Below are positions 46,042 to 56,567 of a stretch of 64,000 nucleotides of DNA, one piece after another. The stretch covers positions 3,534,001-3,598,000 of the forward strand of contig NZ_CP134152.1 in assembly GCF_032164335.1 (NCBI RefSeq). Direction: 5' to 3'. The DNA comes from Winslowiella toletana (lineage in GTDB: Bacteria > Pseudomonadota > Gammaproteobacteria > Enterobacterales > Enterobacteriaceae). The notes under the pieces were generated by a model, which had not been told where the DNA came from, ran no database searches, and worked only from the letters and a program-made list of their open reading frames with translations. Numbering within the stretch: position 1 is the stretch's first letter; each line of letters starts with the position of its first letter. The translations under genes were made by a program, and so were the position numbers.

Positions 46042-47208
46042 TCAGAGCGCTTTCACAGAAATTGTTTCACCTGCCATTTTTTTGCGCAGGGTACGCTTGG
46101 TACGGTCAATAACATCACCCGCTAACTGACCACAAGCAGCATCAATATCATCACCACGGGTTTTACGCACAATAGTGGTGAAGCCGTACTCCATCAATAC
46201 TTTGGAGAAGCGGTCAACGCGGCTGTTGGAACTGCGGCCATAAGGTGCGCCCGGGAAGGGGTTCCATGGGATCAGGTTGATTTTGCACGGCGTATCTTTT
46301 AACAATTCCGCCAGTTCATGCGCATCATCGGTGCTGTCGTTGACGTGATCCAACATCACATACTCGATGGTGACACGGCCCTGATTGGCGTTTGATTTGC
46401 CAATATAGCGGTGCACAGCATCAAGGAAGGTAGCGATATTGTACTTTTTGTTAATTGGCACGATTTCATCGCGCACTTTGTCGTTCGGGGCGTGCAGTGA
46501 AATCGCCAGCGCGACATCAATCATATCGCCCAGCTTGTCGAGCGCTGGCACAACGCCAGAGGTCGACAGGGTCACACGGCGCTTGGAAAGACCAAAACCA
46601 AAGTCATCCAGCATGATTTCCATCGCCGGAACAACGTTGTTCAGGTTCAGCAGCGGCTCGCCCATGCCCATCATCACCACGTTAGTGATTGGACGCTGAC
46701 CGGTAACGCGTGCAGCACCGATAATTTTCGCGGCGCGCCATACCTGACCAATAATTTCCGAAACGCGCAGATTGCGGTTAAAGCCCTGCTGCGCGGTGGA
46801 ACAGAATTTACACTCAAGTGCACAACCTACCTGCGATGAGACGCAGAGTGTGGCGCGGTCTTTCTCCGGAATGTAGACAGTCTCTACCAGCTGGTCGCCA
46901 ACGCGGATCGCCCATTTAATGGTGCCGTCGGTTGAACGCATCTCTTCAGCCACTTCAGGTGCACGGATTTCGGTCAGCTCTTTCAGCTTGCCGCGCAGCA
47001 CTTTGTTGATATCGGTCATCTGATCGAAATCATCGCTGCAGTAATGATAAATCCACTTCATGACCTGATCAGCGCGGAAAGGCTTCTCACCAATGGAAAG
47101 GAAGAATTCGCGCATTTGCTGACGGTTAAGATCCAGCAGATTGATTTTTTGTTTCTGGCTGACAACTACAGGAGTTTCGGACGACGGCGTCACAATAAGT
47201 TCTGACAT
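46042..47208 (-). CDS. rlmN: RlmN, dual-specificity 23S rRNA/tRNA m2A methyltransferase
   Basis: 388 residues (E. coli 384). A radical-SAM enzyme with the CxxxCxxC cluster motif in [15 protein letters not shown] and a conserved C-terminal Cys in [12 protein letters not shown]. It methylates C2 of A2503 in 23S rRNA and A37 of some tRNAs. [10 protein letters not shown] is the SAM-binding region. It needs a [4Fe-4S] cluster. It is preceded by a terminator that closes ndk. Confidence 0.98.
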   Translation of the reverse strand: MSELIVTPSSETPVVVSQKQKINLLDLNRQQMREFFLSIGEKPFRADQVMKWIYHYCSDDFDQMTDINKVLRGKLKELTEIRAPEVAEEMRSTDGTIKWAIRVGDQLVETVYIPEKDRATLCVSSQVGCALECKFCSTAQQGFNRNLRVSEIIGQVWRAAKIIGAARVTGQRPITNVVMMGMGEPLLNLNNVVPAMEIMLDDFGFGLSKRRVTLSTSGVVPALDKLGDMIDVALAISLHAPNDKVRDEIVPINKKYNIATFLDAVHRYIGKSNANQGRVTIEYVMLDHVNDSTDDAHELAELLKDTPCKINLIPWNPFPGAPYGRSSNSRVDRFSKVLMEYGFTTIVRKTRGDDIDAACGQLAGDVIDRTKRTLRKKMAGETISVKAL

Positions 47209-47260
47209 AATATTCTCTCGCCTCGTTATTACACGTTATGGCGTTGGGGGATGAATGATT

Positions 47261-47302
47261 AAAAAAAGAAGCGCCCCCGCTGAGCATGCTCATCAGGGGC
47301 GC
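47261..47302 (-). terminator. ndk terminator
   Basis: GCGCCCC and GGGGCGC with an extended inner pairing (TGATGAGCATGCTCA) form a long hairpin. On the minus strand it is followed by TTCTTTTTTTAA, between ndk and rlmN. Confidence 0.85.
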
Positions 47303-47402
47303 ATTATTGTACAAACATCTTCAACGGGATGCCAACTTACGGCAGCATGCGAACACATTAATTTTGTAAACGCAGCTTACCTGTTAACTTTCCCGACACG
47401 AA

Positions 47403-47834
47403 TTAACGTGTACGCGGGCACACTTCGCCTTCGCCAAAGAAGAACGCGATTTCACGTGCAGCAGATTCAGCAGAATCAGAGCCGTGGGTTGCGTTTTCGG
47501 TGAAGCTGTCAGCGTAGTCTGCACGCAGGGTACCAGCCAGTGCGTTTGCCGGGTTGGTTGCACCCATCAGATCACGGTGACGCTGAACGGCGTTTTCACC
47601 TTCCAGAACGGAAACCACGATTGGACCTGAAGTCATAAACTCAACCAGGCCATCAAAGAAAGGCTTACCAGCGTGTTCTGCGTAGAAGCCCTGCGCCTGC
47701 TCAGTGGTCAGGTGCAGCATTTTTGCAGCAACAATTTTAAAGCCAGCGCTTTCGAAACGGTTGTAAATAGCACCAATTACGTTTTTTGCCACCGCATTAG
47801 GTTTAACGATGGAAAAAGTACGTTCTGTTGTCAT
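47403..47834 (-). CDS. ndk: Ndk, nucleoside diphosphate kinase
   Basis: 143 residues from the ATG at 47834 behind GAGGT; a 16-codon upstream extension is not conserved. It exchanges the gamma-phosphate among NTPs and dNTPs through a phosphohistidine. The active-site region [12 protein letters not shown] with its His and the N-terminal [15 protein letters not shown] are as in E. coli. It is monocistronic, with a terminator downstream and a likely promoter at 47964-47992. Confidence 0.98.
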   Translation of the reverse strand: MTTERTFSIVKPNAVAKNVIGAIYNRFESAGFKIVAAKMLHLTTEQAQGFYAEHAGKPFFDGLVEFMTSGPIVVSVLEGENAVQRHRDLMGATNPANALAGTLRADYADSFTENATHGSDSAESAAREIAFFFGEGEVCPRTR

Positions 47835-47963
47835 GTTGACCTCTGTATTAACTGCCAAATTAAGCCGGATTTTCCCCTTCATCCTTCAGACACCGTTTAA
47901 ACGGTTATATTCTGAATGCTTTCGGGTAGTAAATTTGGGTTCCGGCCCGAGAAAATGGCGCAA

Positions 47964-47992
47964 ATTATAGGGGCGCGTTCGGCGGTTGCCTA
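47964..47992 (-). promoter_or_regulatory. ndk promoter
   Basis: A perfect TATAAT (47969-47964, minus strand) is preceded at 17 bases by TAGGCA (47992-47987), a 4/6 match to the -35 consensus. The leader to the ndk start is about 125 bases. Confidence 0.65.
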
Positions 47993-48075
47993 TCGAAGAT
48001 TCAACAATTTATTAAAAAAACATGATCTCCGTCGCGACATCCCCTTCATATCTGCTTATCAGGGTCGAAAATTAA

Positions 48076-50397
48076 TCACTCTACGCTAAAAGCAGCGCTC
48101 GCCACTTGTCCATCCTCATCCAGCACGGTTACCTGATAGTCACCGGGCTTTTCAAAAGGTAATGCCAGTGATGACATATCACGCTGACTTTCCAGCGGAT
48201 TGCCATTAATAAACCACCAGCGCTGACTTCCTTGCCCGCCCTGCACACTGGCCGTTACCGTCAGTAAAGGCTGGCCCGGTAAACGATGCAGAATCTGCCC
48301 ATCACGCACGCCGGTTAACAGCAGAGGGGCCGCATTACCCTGGCTCAATGGCGGGCACTGCGCATCAACTGGCGGTAACCGGCTGGCGCGTCGCTCGCCC
48401 TGCGGCAACCACGGCTCAAGCGGCAATGGCCACAGAGTGACGATCTGCGCCCGCGCGCCGCTACAATCTGCCGCGACGCGTTTGCCTTGCGCATTTAGCC
48501 ACACCGGCTGCTGAATGCCGGTTAAACTCTCCTGCCCTGGTGCCAGCAGTGTTGGCGGCACGGTTTGGTCGACGATCCAGCTTTGACGCCGCTGACGGCA
48601 ATTCGTATCGCCAGCGGGCAACGTTTGCCCCCCCGGCCAGCAGATCGATGTCACGCCAACTGATTGTGGGCGGGGGTCGCTCGGCAATACCGTGCCACGA
48701 AAGCCCGGTGACGACATCAACAGGTTACTGACCTGATTCATTACCGGTATCGCGCTGGCGTTACCGTATTGTCCGGCAACTGGCGTGCCGTCCGGACGCC
48801 CTACCCATACGCCAATCAGGTAGCGTGCATTCAGGCCAATTGCCCAGGCGTCGCGGTAACCATAGCTGGTACCGGTTTTCCACGCCAGCGGCACCACCGC
48901 AGGCAGCTGACCGTCGGGCTGTGGCTGCGCCTCACCCGCCAGAATGCGCCGGATGACCCACGCAGCACCGGGTGACATCAAAGCACGCTGCTCCAGTTGC
49001 TGTTCTGGCAGAAAGCGCAGTTGCGCCGCGTTCCCGTGACGCGCAAAAGCACTGTATGCGGCGACAATCTCATCCATACGCGCCCCCGTTCCGCCCAGAA
49101 CCAGCGAAAGATTAGGCTCCACCGCCGCCGGAAAACGTAACCGCAGACCAACATTGCGCAGCGCCGCCGTAAGGCGCTTTGGCCCGTATGCATCAAGCAA
49201 CTGCACCGCAGGAAGATTAAGCGATCGGGAAAGTGCTTCGCTGGCGCTGACCGGGCCGTGAAATCCAGTGTCAAAATTACCTGGCCGATAATCACCAAAA
49301 CGTCGCGGTACATCCTGCAACAGTGATTCTGCATGGATTAAGCCATCGTCAATTGCCAGCCCATAGACGAATGGTTTCAGTACCGATCCCGGTGAACGTA
49401 TGCTGCTAATCATATCGACATGACCAAAACGGCTGTCATCATTAAGATCGATCGAACCAAGATAGGCGCGCACTTTCATATTGTGGTGATCGACTACCAT
49501 CACCGCCATCGACGTGCGCGGTGGAAGCTGATTTTTCCAGCCTTGTGCCATCGCTTCCAGCTGCCGCTGCATCGAGGCATCAATCGTAGAGGTAACTTTT
49601 TGCCGGGGTGACAGGGCAATCAGCCGCCTTGCCAATAAGGGTGCCAGCTCCGGCATCTGTCGAGGTGCCAGCCACACCGGTTCGGCAAAGATCTCTTCGA
49701 CCTGAGGTAATGACCAGACCTGGTAATCGATCATGCGCTGTAGCACTTTATTACGCGCTGCCTGCGCACGCAGCGGCCAGCGGTCGGGGCGTAAACGGCT
49801 TGGCGCTTGTGGCAACACCGCCATCAGCGCCGCCTCACTGCGCGTCATCGCGGAAGGTGGCTTACCGAGCCACGTCCAGCTGGCGGCACCTATGCCTTCA
49901 ATGGTACCGCCGAAAGGCGCACGGTTAAGATAGATCGTCAAAATCTCGCGCTTCGACAGATGCCACTCCAGCTGGAAGGCGCGCCACACCTGATGCATTT
50001 TACCGGCAAAGGTGCGCGGTTGCGGATCGATCAGCCGCGCTACCTGCATCGTCAGGGTGCTACCGCCGGAGATAATTTCACCACCGATTATGTCCTGCCA
50101 GGCCGCGCGAATTATAGCCAGCGGATTGACGCCGGGATGGTGCCAGAACCAACGATCTTCGTAAGTCAGCAGCGCCTGGAGATAGTACGGCGACACATCA
50201 TCGACGGTAACCGGATAGCGCCAGATGCCGTTACGATCGGCAAAGCGCCACAGCGGCGTGCCATCTTCAGCCACCACCACGCGCGCAGGCTCTGGCTGCT
50301 GCAATGGCAGCGGAAATAGCCTGTCGCCAATTAACAACAGCATAAAGAGCGCCAGCAATATCAGCAACGCATGCAGCAGAGCGAAACCACGTCTCAT
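48076..50397 (-). CDS. pbpC: PbpC, penicillin-binding protein 1C
   Basis: 773 residues from the ATG at 50397; a GTG at 50415 is also in frame. A signal anchor (about 8-30) is followed by a GT51 glycosyltransferase domain (about 60-235; EDRWFWHHPGVNP with the catalytic Glu, and GGSTLTMQVARL). The transpeptidase domain has the SxxK serine in SPGSVLKP, SLN in SRSLNLPA and KTG in LAWKTGTSYGYRDAWA. A C-terminal BiPBP_C domain completes it (about 690-773). It polymerises and may cross-link peptidoglycan. The pair yfhM-pbpC is conserved and tight (19-36 bases). Confidence 0.96.
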   Translation of the reverse strand: MRRGFALLHALLILLALFMLLLIGDRLFPLPLQQPEPARVVVAEDGTPLWRFADRNGIWRYPVTVDDVSPYYLQALLTYEDRWFWHHPGVNPLAIIRAAWQDIIGGEIISGGSTLTMQVARLIDPQPRTFAGKMHQVWRAFQLEWHLSKREILTIYLNRAPFGGTIEGIGAASWTWLGKPPSAMTRSEAALMAVLPQAPSRLRPDRWPLRAQAARNKVLQRMIDYQVWSLPQVEEIFAEPVWLAPRQMPELAPLLARRLIALSPRQKVTSTIDASMQRQLEAMAQGWKNQLPPRTSMAVMVVDHHNMKVRAYLGSIDLNDDSRFGHVDMISSIRSPGSVLKPFVYGLAIDDGLIHAESLLQDVPRRFGDYRPGNFDTGFHGPVSASEALSRSLNLPAVQLLDAYGPKRLTAALRNVGLRLRFPAAVEPNLSLVLGGTGARMDEIVAAYSAFARHGNAAQLRFLPEQQLEQRALMSPGAAWVIRRILAGEAQPQPDGQLPAVVPLAWKTGTSYGYRDAWAIGLNARYLIGVWVGRPDGTPVAGQYGNASAIPVMNQVSNLLMSSPGFRGTVLPSDPRPQSVGVTSICWPGGQTLPAGDTNCRQRRQSWIVDQTVPPTLLAPGQESLTGIQQPVWLNAQGKRVAADCSGARAQIVTLWPLPLEPWLPQGERRASRLPPVDAQCPPLSQGNAAPLLLTGVRDGQILHRLPGQPLLTVTASVQGGQGSQRWWFINGNPLESQRDMSSLALPFEKPGDYQVTVLDEDGQVASAAFSVE

Positions 50398-50433
50398 TAT
50401 CAATGCGCCCGACACGGTGCCGGACGCCAGACC

Positions 50434-53400
50434 CTATTGCACATTCAGCCGCTCAGGAGTGGCACCCAGCGCGCGCCATTGCGGTACATACATCGATTCA
50501 ACCTGCGGCGCAGGCACCTGATAGCTACCGGGGGTTACGGCGCGAGCCAGATACAGCAAGGTCAGTGGCCGATAGCCATCTACATCTACTGCTGCAATAA
50601 AGCGATCGTCACGGAACTCAAGGTGCTTAATGTTGGCCTGCTGCATATCATTCACCCGCTCCTGAACCTCCGTAGCGCTCTCGCCGAGACTGGCGCTGCT
50701 GTCTCCCAGGTTCTGGTTTTCCAGCTCCAGTCCGGCAGGCAGCAAATCAACTACCAGCGCGTCCGGCACCCGCTGCTGCGCTGAAACCTTCAGCACCACC
50801 AGCACCAGCTCACCGCTTTTCAGGTTGGCGAGTGATTTCTCTTTACCATCCAGCCCTAAATAGCTCCGGCTGATTTGCAAATTATTACTGTACGGAGCAG
50901 GCATACTCTGCGGATAGCCCACGGCATCCAGCCGGGTGTAGAGATTACTGCTGCCCTGGTTGCTGACTTCAATACCCGCGGTGAGCTGGGCTGCTGTCAG
51001 CGTTTTGTTCAGCGTTTCACTGCCACTTAATGCAGGAGATTGCCCGTTGAGACTGGCCTGCCAGTTTACGCCCGCCTGCTCCTGCAGCGTTCTGCCCGCA
51101 AGGAACAACGCGTTATTTTCCTGGGTTGATAGCCAGCGCTTACCATTAAGCTGCTGCGAGAGTTTTAACAGTAACTTACCCTGCTCATCTGGCAGTAGCT
51201 GGTTTTCTGCCAGCAGACTGAGGATCAGCGCATTGTCGCGCAGTTCACTGCCATAATCCTCCAGCCAGATATTATTAGCCGGACGCGGATGATTAATGCC
51301 CTCAGCGATCAGCTCGGTGCCACGTGGCGCATCGCCCATCAGCTTAAGCGCCAGTCCCAGTTGCACCAGCGGCAGCCCGGCCCTGGCACTCTCTTTTTTA
51401 TCATACAGCGCGCGCAACGCGCCTAACGGTGCTTTTTGCTGACGCGCCAGCACCAGTGCCGCATAGGCCTGTACGCTGAAACGCGTTGCCGCCGGATCGT
51501 TGCTGTAATAGACCTCGATTTGATTGGCATCCTGCAAGTAGCGCAGCAGTCGTTGACTGGCGCGGTCCAGTAACGGTTTCGGAACGCTGTAGCCCTGTTC
51601 GCTGGCTCGAATCAGAAAATCAGTGACATAAGCCGTTAACCAAAACTCTTCCGGGTTGTCTTTGCTCCACAAGCCAAAACTGCCGTTGTAGCGCTGCATC
51701 CCAGCCAGCCGGTCAATGCCGGTGTCGATCGACTCACGTCGCACTTTGTCACTGCTACCCTTAATTCCCAACGCCACCAGCTGTGCGTGATTAGTAAACA
51801 GTGATGGATAAAGACCGCTGGCGGTTTGTTCAAGACAACCGTACGGATAGGCATAAAGTTCTCGAATATAACGGGCAATATTCAGTGGTGGCCGGCTGCC
51901 GATGGCCAGCTGCCCTTGCAGAGTGGCAGGAGCCAGTTCGCTAAGCGCCTCGGCTGGCACGCTCCACGCTTCGCCAGCCCGCACCACAGACTCGAAATTA
52001 CGCGTCTCTGCCGGCCAGGCCGGGCGTACGCCAATTTTCCAGCTGTAATGGCTCGGGTTAACTTTTTCTCCCGGCAAGTTGATACCGGTAATATCAACTG
52101 CCAGTTCACCATCACCAAAACCAGTCAGGGCACTTACCGGTACAAACAGCGTGGTGCGTTCCCCAGCTTTAAGCGAAACACTCTGATTTTCTGCGCCATC
52201 AAGCTTCACCAGGCCCTGCGCCATCAGGCGCAAGTTTAGCGTTTGCGCCGTACCAGACAGGTTAGAGATATCCAGCGCCAGACGTGCACTGTCGCCTCCG
52301 GCCATAAAGCGCGGTGTCGCCAGTTCAGTCACCAGCGGCGCGGCAACCACAACCTTCTGCTCTCCCTGACCAAACTCCGCATCGCTCCAGGCCTGCGCCA
52401 TCAAACGCAGCTCGCCGTTAAACTCAGGAATTTGCAGTTCAATACTGCCTTCACCATTGGCGTCGAGCGTTATCGGTTGCGCCTGTTGTGCCACAATATT
52501 GACGTGCGTAACCGGTTTTTTACCGCCGCGCGCCAGCGGATCGCCCTCATCACCATCACCACCGAAACGCAGCGTAGCTTGTCGCCCCTGCCCTTCAATC
52601 AGCTGGCCATAGACATCATATTGATCGGCGTTATAGCGCTTACGTCCAAAGAAACCGTTGAACGGATCAGGAGTTTTGTAATCGGTAATACTCAGTACAC
52701 CGCTGTCTACCGCTGACAGCAGCAGATGGATATCTCTGGGTAGTTCACCTCCCTGACGCGCGGCTTTAACTTTCACCGTCAGGGTCTGATTTGGACGAAT
52801 CTTTTGCGGCGCATCAAGGGTTAAAGCCAGTTTACGGTTATCATCAGCCAGCGGCAGATGCAATAGTCCCACTGCACGTTTTGGCGTAGTGCCTTTCTCT
52901 TTCTCGCCAGGACGAATAACTAATGCGCTGAGGTAAAGATCGTGTCGACGCCACTGCGGGTTAATCGGCACATCAACATTAATGCCTCCCGCTGGCACAT
53001 CAATCTCCTGCCACCAGAGCGGACCATTACTGGACTCAAGCATCAGATAGCCTTTCCCTGCTGCCGGTGCTTCGATATGCACACTGGCTTTTTCACCCGG
53101 AAGATAGGCGGGTTTATCCAGTTTGAGTTTGACCTGATCGGGACGCAGTGCGCCGCTGCCATCAGTGTTGTCCTGCCAGCTGTACCCTGCCCAGAAGCGC
53201 AGGCTGGTTAGTGTTTTTTCATCGGCAGTCCGCACTTCAATACGGTATGAGCCCCAGTCAACCGGGAACTCAACGCGCGCGGTGCCATCCGCTGCCAGTG
53301 AAACCTGCTGCTGCTCCTCTTGCAAATCCTTCTGTTCATAGCGTGATTGCCAGCCCTCGCCATCAGAGAAGCTCCAGAAATAGTCGCGGCGCTCACGAAT

Positions 53401-55413
53401 CAGGCGCACATCAAGGTTCTGCGCGGCCAGTTTCTGACCGCGAGCATTGGCCAGCACAATATCAAAGGCCGCCGTGCTGCCCTCTTCAACCATTGGCTGG
53501 CTGCGATAACTGTCGCTGCGGTAGTCGTAGACATCCTGATTACCAAACAGCGGACGAATACCCGGCAATGCCTCGGCCGGCCAGATTGACTGCGTGCTAC
53601 GCCGCGTAACCGGACGACCTCCGGTTTCCAGCAGGCTGGCCTGCAAAATTAAATTTATCGGCGAATGCACATCTTTCCAGCCTGACTCCACGGCCACCAC
53701 GGTGTCGCCCCCGGCATCCAGCGTCAGGTCGATTTCATCCAGGCTACGCTTCAGCCCCTCTTCAGTAATATCACCAAACTGATAACCCGGCAGTGCAGCA
53801 ACGGCCTCGCGATTGGGCCGTAAAAACAGCTGGCCCTGCAGACGGTTGCCCGCCGCCGGTGCACCATACAGGTAGCGGCCATTAACCTGGAAAGTGACGT
53901 CATCAGCGTGCAGCAGTGGGCGCTCATCAGCTTTCAGCGACAGCGCCATACGCTCCGGCAAGAAATCTTCAACATTAAAGCGCCAGCTGCGTGGACGATC
54001 GTCGCCGGTATTTACCCGCAGCGTCCAGCTGCCGGTCGCAGCGGACTCAGGCAAACTGAAGCGGTACTGATACAGGCCATTTTCCGGTTGCCACACCAGC
54101 GTGCGCGCCACCTCACCATCGGGTTTGACCACTTCGAGCCTGACCGGCTGTGCAGGCAGAGGCTGACCATCGGCATCTCGCAGCAGTGCATTCACAATCA
54201 CCGTTTCACCAGGCCGGTATAGATCGCGCGGGCCAAACATAAACAGTTGCTTGTCATAGCCTTCCGGACCGGCCACGGCAAATTCGGCCAAATCAAGTGC
54301 TGGTCGGTTAAGATCCAGTAGCGTGGTTTGATTATCGTTGGTCGCCAAAAGCAAAGCCGCTTTGGCCGAACGTTTTAACTGCGCATGCCCCTGCTTATCG
54401 CTTTGCACCTGCTGGAGTGTTTGCCCTTTTTCATCGAGCATGGTCAGCGTAATGCCCGACAGTGCTGCGCCATTCTCCAGGCTCTGACTGAAGACATCCA
54501 TTTGCGTTGGGAACAGATGCAGTGACACACCGATATCACTGAGGGTAAACAACGTCGCGGCATTGCTGTAATTATAAGAGCCGGCTTTTTTCATTACCGC
54601 CAGATAGACACCCGGCTGCCGGAATGCTTCGATATCGCTTAGCGGCAGTAGCAGTTTTTCACGGGTATTGCGCGCCGGATTGAGGTCAAATCGTCCGCTG
54701 TACACCAGATCGGCCTTATTCAGCAGCTCTTCAGACTGCCAGCTTTGTAAGCTGTTACCGTACTCCCAGGCAGAGAGAAATGAAGGTAAAGAGGCAGATT
54801 TAATGCGGAAGAAATCGACATCGACGCTGTTAACATTCAGTGCCAGTACCGGGAGTCCCTGAGTAACGCGCGTCGGTAGCAGTGAACCTCGGCTGGCAAA
54901 ACCGACCATTGGTTGCACGTCGCGAGTGGTAATTTCCTGCTCAAAGGCACTATCCAGCGCGGCACCGTTGGCGGCTTTTAATCCGCTATCTACGGTGGCG
55001 ATCAGTTTACGGTTTGGTTCGAGATGACGAAAACGCAGCTCTTTACGGTTGGCGGAAAGCTCCCAGCCGCCGTCAATTGCACCATTTTTACTGTCAATCA
55101 GATGCAAGCGATCGGCGAAGTTCTGTTTATCATCCAGCGCCACGGAAAAAGTTGCCACCAGCGCGCTGGCACCTTCCAGCTGCACTTCTGACAGGTCCAC
55201 CACCGTCAGCGGCTTTCCTTTGTCGCGTTCCGCTTGCGCTGCACGTTGCGCATCCGTCAGCTCCACTTTTTGCTGTGCTGTCGTGCTTTGCGATGAGGCG
55301 TTTTTTTCTGCCGCCGTAGCAACAGGCGTTTTTGTCTCCGCATCATCACATCCTGTCAGCAGCGCCAGCGCCAATAACGCAGCTAAACCCGCACCGTTCC
55401 TCAACCCGTTCAT
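50434..55413 (-). CDS. yfhM: YfhM, bacterial alpha-2-macroglobulin lipoprotein
   Basis: 1659 residues (E. coli 1653) from the ATG at 55413 after GGAGA; 21 upstream codons are discarded. The lipobox is LTGC, so it is a periplasmic lipoprotein. It has multiple macroglobulin-like domains, a bait region near the middle and the thioester motif CLEQ in YPYGCLEQTASG (about residue 1190). It should trap attacking proteases that cross the outer membrane and guard the cell wall together with PbpC. Its gene is the first of the pair. Confidence 0.97.
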   Translation of the reverse strand: MNGLRNGAGLAALLALALLTGCDDAETKTPVATAAEKNASSQSTTAQQKVELTDAQRAAQAERDKGKPLTVVDLSEVQLEGASALVATFSVALDDKQNFADRLHLIDSKNGAIDGGWELSANRKELRFRHLEPNRKLIATVDSGLKAANGAALDSAFEQEITTRDVQPMVGFASRGSLLPTRVTQGLPVLALNVNSVDVDFFRIKSASLPSFLSAWEYGNSLQSWQSEELLNKADLVYSGRFDLNPARNTREKLLLPLSDIEAFRQPGVYLAVMKKAGSYNYSNAATLFTLSDIGVSLHLFPTQMDVFSQSLENGAALSGITLTMLDEKGQTLQQVQSDKQGHAQLKRSAKAALLLATNDNQTTLLDLNRPALDLAEFAVAGPEGYDKQLFMFGPRDLYRPGETVIVNALLRDADGQPLPAQPVRLEVVKPDGEVARTLVWQPENGLYQYRFSLPESAATGSWTLRVNTGDDRPRSWRFNVEDFLPERMALSLKADERPLLHADDVTFQVNGRYLYGAPAAGNRLQGQLFLRPNREAVAALPGYQFGDITEEGLKRSLDEIDLTLDAGGDTVVAVESGWKDVHSPINLILQASLLETGGRPVTRRSTQSIWPAEALPGIRPLFGNQDVYDYRSDSYRSQPMVEEGSTAAFDIVLANARGQKLAAQNLDVRLIRERRDYFWSFSDGEGWQSRYEQKDLQEEQQQVSLAADGTARVEFPVDWGSYRIEVRTADEKTLTSLRFWAGYSWQDNTDGSGALRPDQVKLKLDKPAYLPGEKASVHIEAPAAGKGYLMLESSNGPLWWQEIDVPAGGINVDVPINPQWRRHDLYLSALVIRPGEKEKGTTPKRAVGLLHLPLADDNRKLALTLDAPQKIRPNQTLTVKVKAARQGGELPRDIHLLLSAVDSGVLSITDYKTPDPFNGFFGRKRYNADQYDVYGQLIEGQGRQATLRFGGDGDEGDPLARGGKKPVTHVNIVAQQAQPITLDANGEGSIELQIPEFNGELRLMAQAWSDAEFGQGEQKVVVAAPLVTELATPRFMAGGDSARLALDISNLSGTAQTLNLRLMAQGLVKLDGAENQSVSLKAGERTTLFVPVSALTGFGDGELAVDITGINLPGEKVNPSHYSWKIGVRPAWPAETRNFESVVRAGEAWSVPAEALSELAPATLQGQLAIGSRPPLNIARYIRELYAYPYGCLEQTASGLYPSLFTNHAQLVALGIKGSSDKVRRESIDTGIDRLAGMQRYNGSFGLWSKDNPEEFWLTAYVTDFLIRASEQGYSVPKPLLDRASQRLLRYLQDANQIEVYYSNDPAATRFSVQAYAALVLARQQKAPLGALRALYDKKESARAGLPLVQLGLALKLMGDAPRGTELIAEGINHPRPANNIWLEDYGSELRDNALILSLLAENQLLPDEQGKLLLKLSQQLNGKRWLSTQENNALFLAGRTLQEQAGVNWQASLNGQSPALSGSETLNKTLTAAQLTAGIEVSNQGSSNLYTRLDAVGYPQSMPAPYSNNLQISRSYLGLDGKEKSLANLKSGELVLVVLKVSAQQRVPDALVVDLLPAGLELENQNLGDSSASLGESATEVQERVNDMQQANIKHLEFRDDRFIAAVDVDGYRPLTLLYLARAVTPGSYQVPAPQVESMYVPQWRALGATPERLNVQ

Positions 55414-55677
55414 ACTGTCTCCATGGCCTGATAAGCCTGCGAAATGAGAACGATAGTATGGCGGGAAATCAGCCAAAACGACCAGGTAAATTTATCAATT
55501 TGCGAGGGATTACGCAGAGGAGTGTTGATTCGCTATGCGCGGTGCAGCTTTTTACGAGCTGGCTCGTAAATTTCATTTAAGATCATTCGCATAATCTAAA
55601 TTGTCTTGTGGAGTCAGGATAGATCGTCGACACTCAGACTAAGCTTTTCTTCAACACAGAACCCTAACGAGGCCGCT

Positions 55678-56526
55678 ATGACAACCTCCTTCTTTGTTAC
55701 CGCCGACTGGCTTGCCGAACACCAGAGTGAAAATGAGGTGCAGGTCATCGATGCGCGAATGCTTCCTCCTGGTCAGGAGCTGGTACGTGATATCACCGCC
55801 GAATATCTGGCCGGCCATTTGCCCGATGCCGTATTTTTTAATATCGAGGCACTTTCCGACCATACCAGCCCTTATCCGCATATGATGCCGCGTGCCGAAA
55901 GCTTTGCCGTAGCAATGCGTGAGCTGGGGATCAACGGCGATAAGCATCTGGTGGTCTACGACGAAGGCAATTTGTTTTCCGCACCGCGTGCGTGGTGGAT
56001 GCTGCGTGCTTTTGGCGTCACGCAGGTGTCGATTCTGGCTGGCGGTTTACAGGGCTGGAAAGCGGCTGGATTACCGATTGAAAGCGGAGAAGTCTCACTG
56101 CCGGAAGGTGAGTTCGACGCGCAATATGATAACGATTTAGTCCGTCGGGTTACCGATGTGCTGTTGATCAGTCATGAAGGTACCGCGCAGATTATTGATG
56201 CACGCGCAGCAAATCGCTTTAACGGTGAAGTCGATGAACCGCGTCCAGGGCTGCATCGCGGCCATATTCCGGGCAGTCTGAACGTGCCATGGAATGAGCT
56301 GGTGAGAGATGGTCAATTGAAGCCGGCAGCGGAACTGGACGCTATTTTCCAGCGGCACGGTGTTGATCTGAAAAAGCCAATTGTTGCCAGCTGTGGTTCC
56401 GGCGTGACTGCGGTGGTGGTGATTCTGGCACTGACCACGCTGGGTGTGGCAAACGTCAAACTGTATGACGGCTCCTGGGGAGAATGGGGCAGCCGTGATG
56501 ATTTACCGATTAAGAAAAATGTCTGA
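55678..56526 (+). CDS. sseA: SseA, 3-mercaptopyruvate sulfurtransferase
   Basis: 282 residues (E. coli 281) from the ATG at 55678 behind GAGG; a longer frame from 55606 has no homologous N terminus. There are two rhodanese domains. The C-terminal active-site loop is CGSGVTA (Cys in SCGSGVT), the form specific for 3-mercaptopyruvate. RRGHIPG-like HRGHIPGSLNVPW is also conserved. It transfers sulfur to cyanide or thiols. It is convergent with sseB and divergent from yfhM. Confidence 0.96.
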   Translation: MTTSFFVTADWLAEHQSENEVQVIDARMLPPGQELVRDITAEYLAGHLPDAVFFNIEALSDHTSPYPHMMPRAESFAVAMRELGINGDKHLVVYDEGNLFSAPRAWWMLRAFGVTQVSILAGGLQGWKAAGLPIESGEVSLPEGEFDAQYDNDLVRRVTDVLLISHEGTAQIIDARAANRFNGEVDEPRPGLHRGHIPGSLNVPWNELVRDGQLKPAAELDAIFQRHGVDLKKPIVASCGSGVTAVVVILALTTLGVANVKLYDGSWGEWGSRDDLPIKKNV

Positions 56527-56533
56527 ATAAACC

Positions 56534-56552
56534 GGCCGGGGCTAACCCGGCC
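56534..56552. terminator. hairpin between convergent sseA and sseB
   Basis: GGCCGGG (56534-56540), GCTAA loop, CCCGGCC (56546-56552): a perfect 7-bp GC stem just after the sseA stop. There is no T-run. Confidence 0.6.
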
Positions 56553-56567
56553 AGTTCGCCAGTAGCA

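Noticed and set aside
47126-47314. 62-codon minus-strand frame across the rlmN 5' end and ndk terminator
   Set aside because: It spans a terminator hairpin and overlaps rlmN in another frame.
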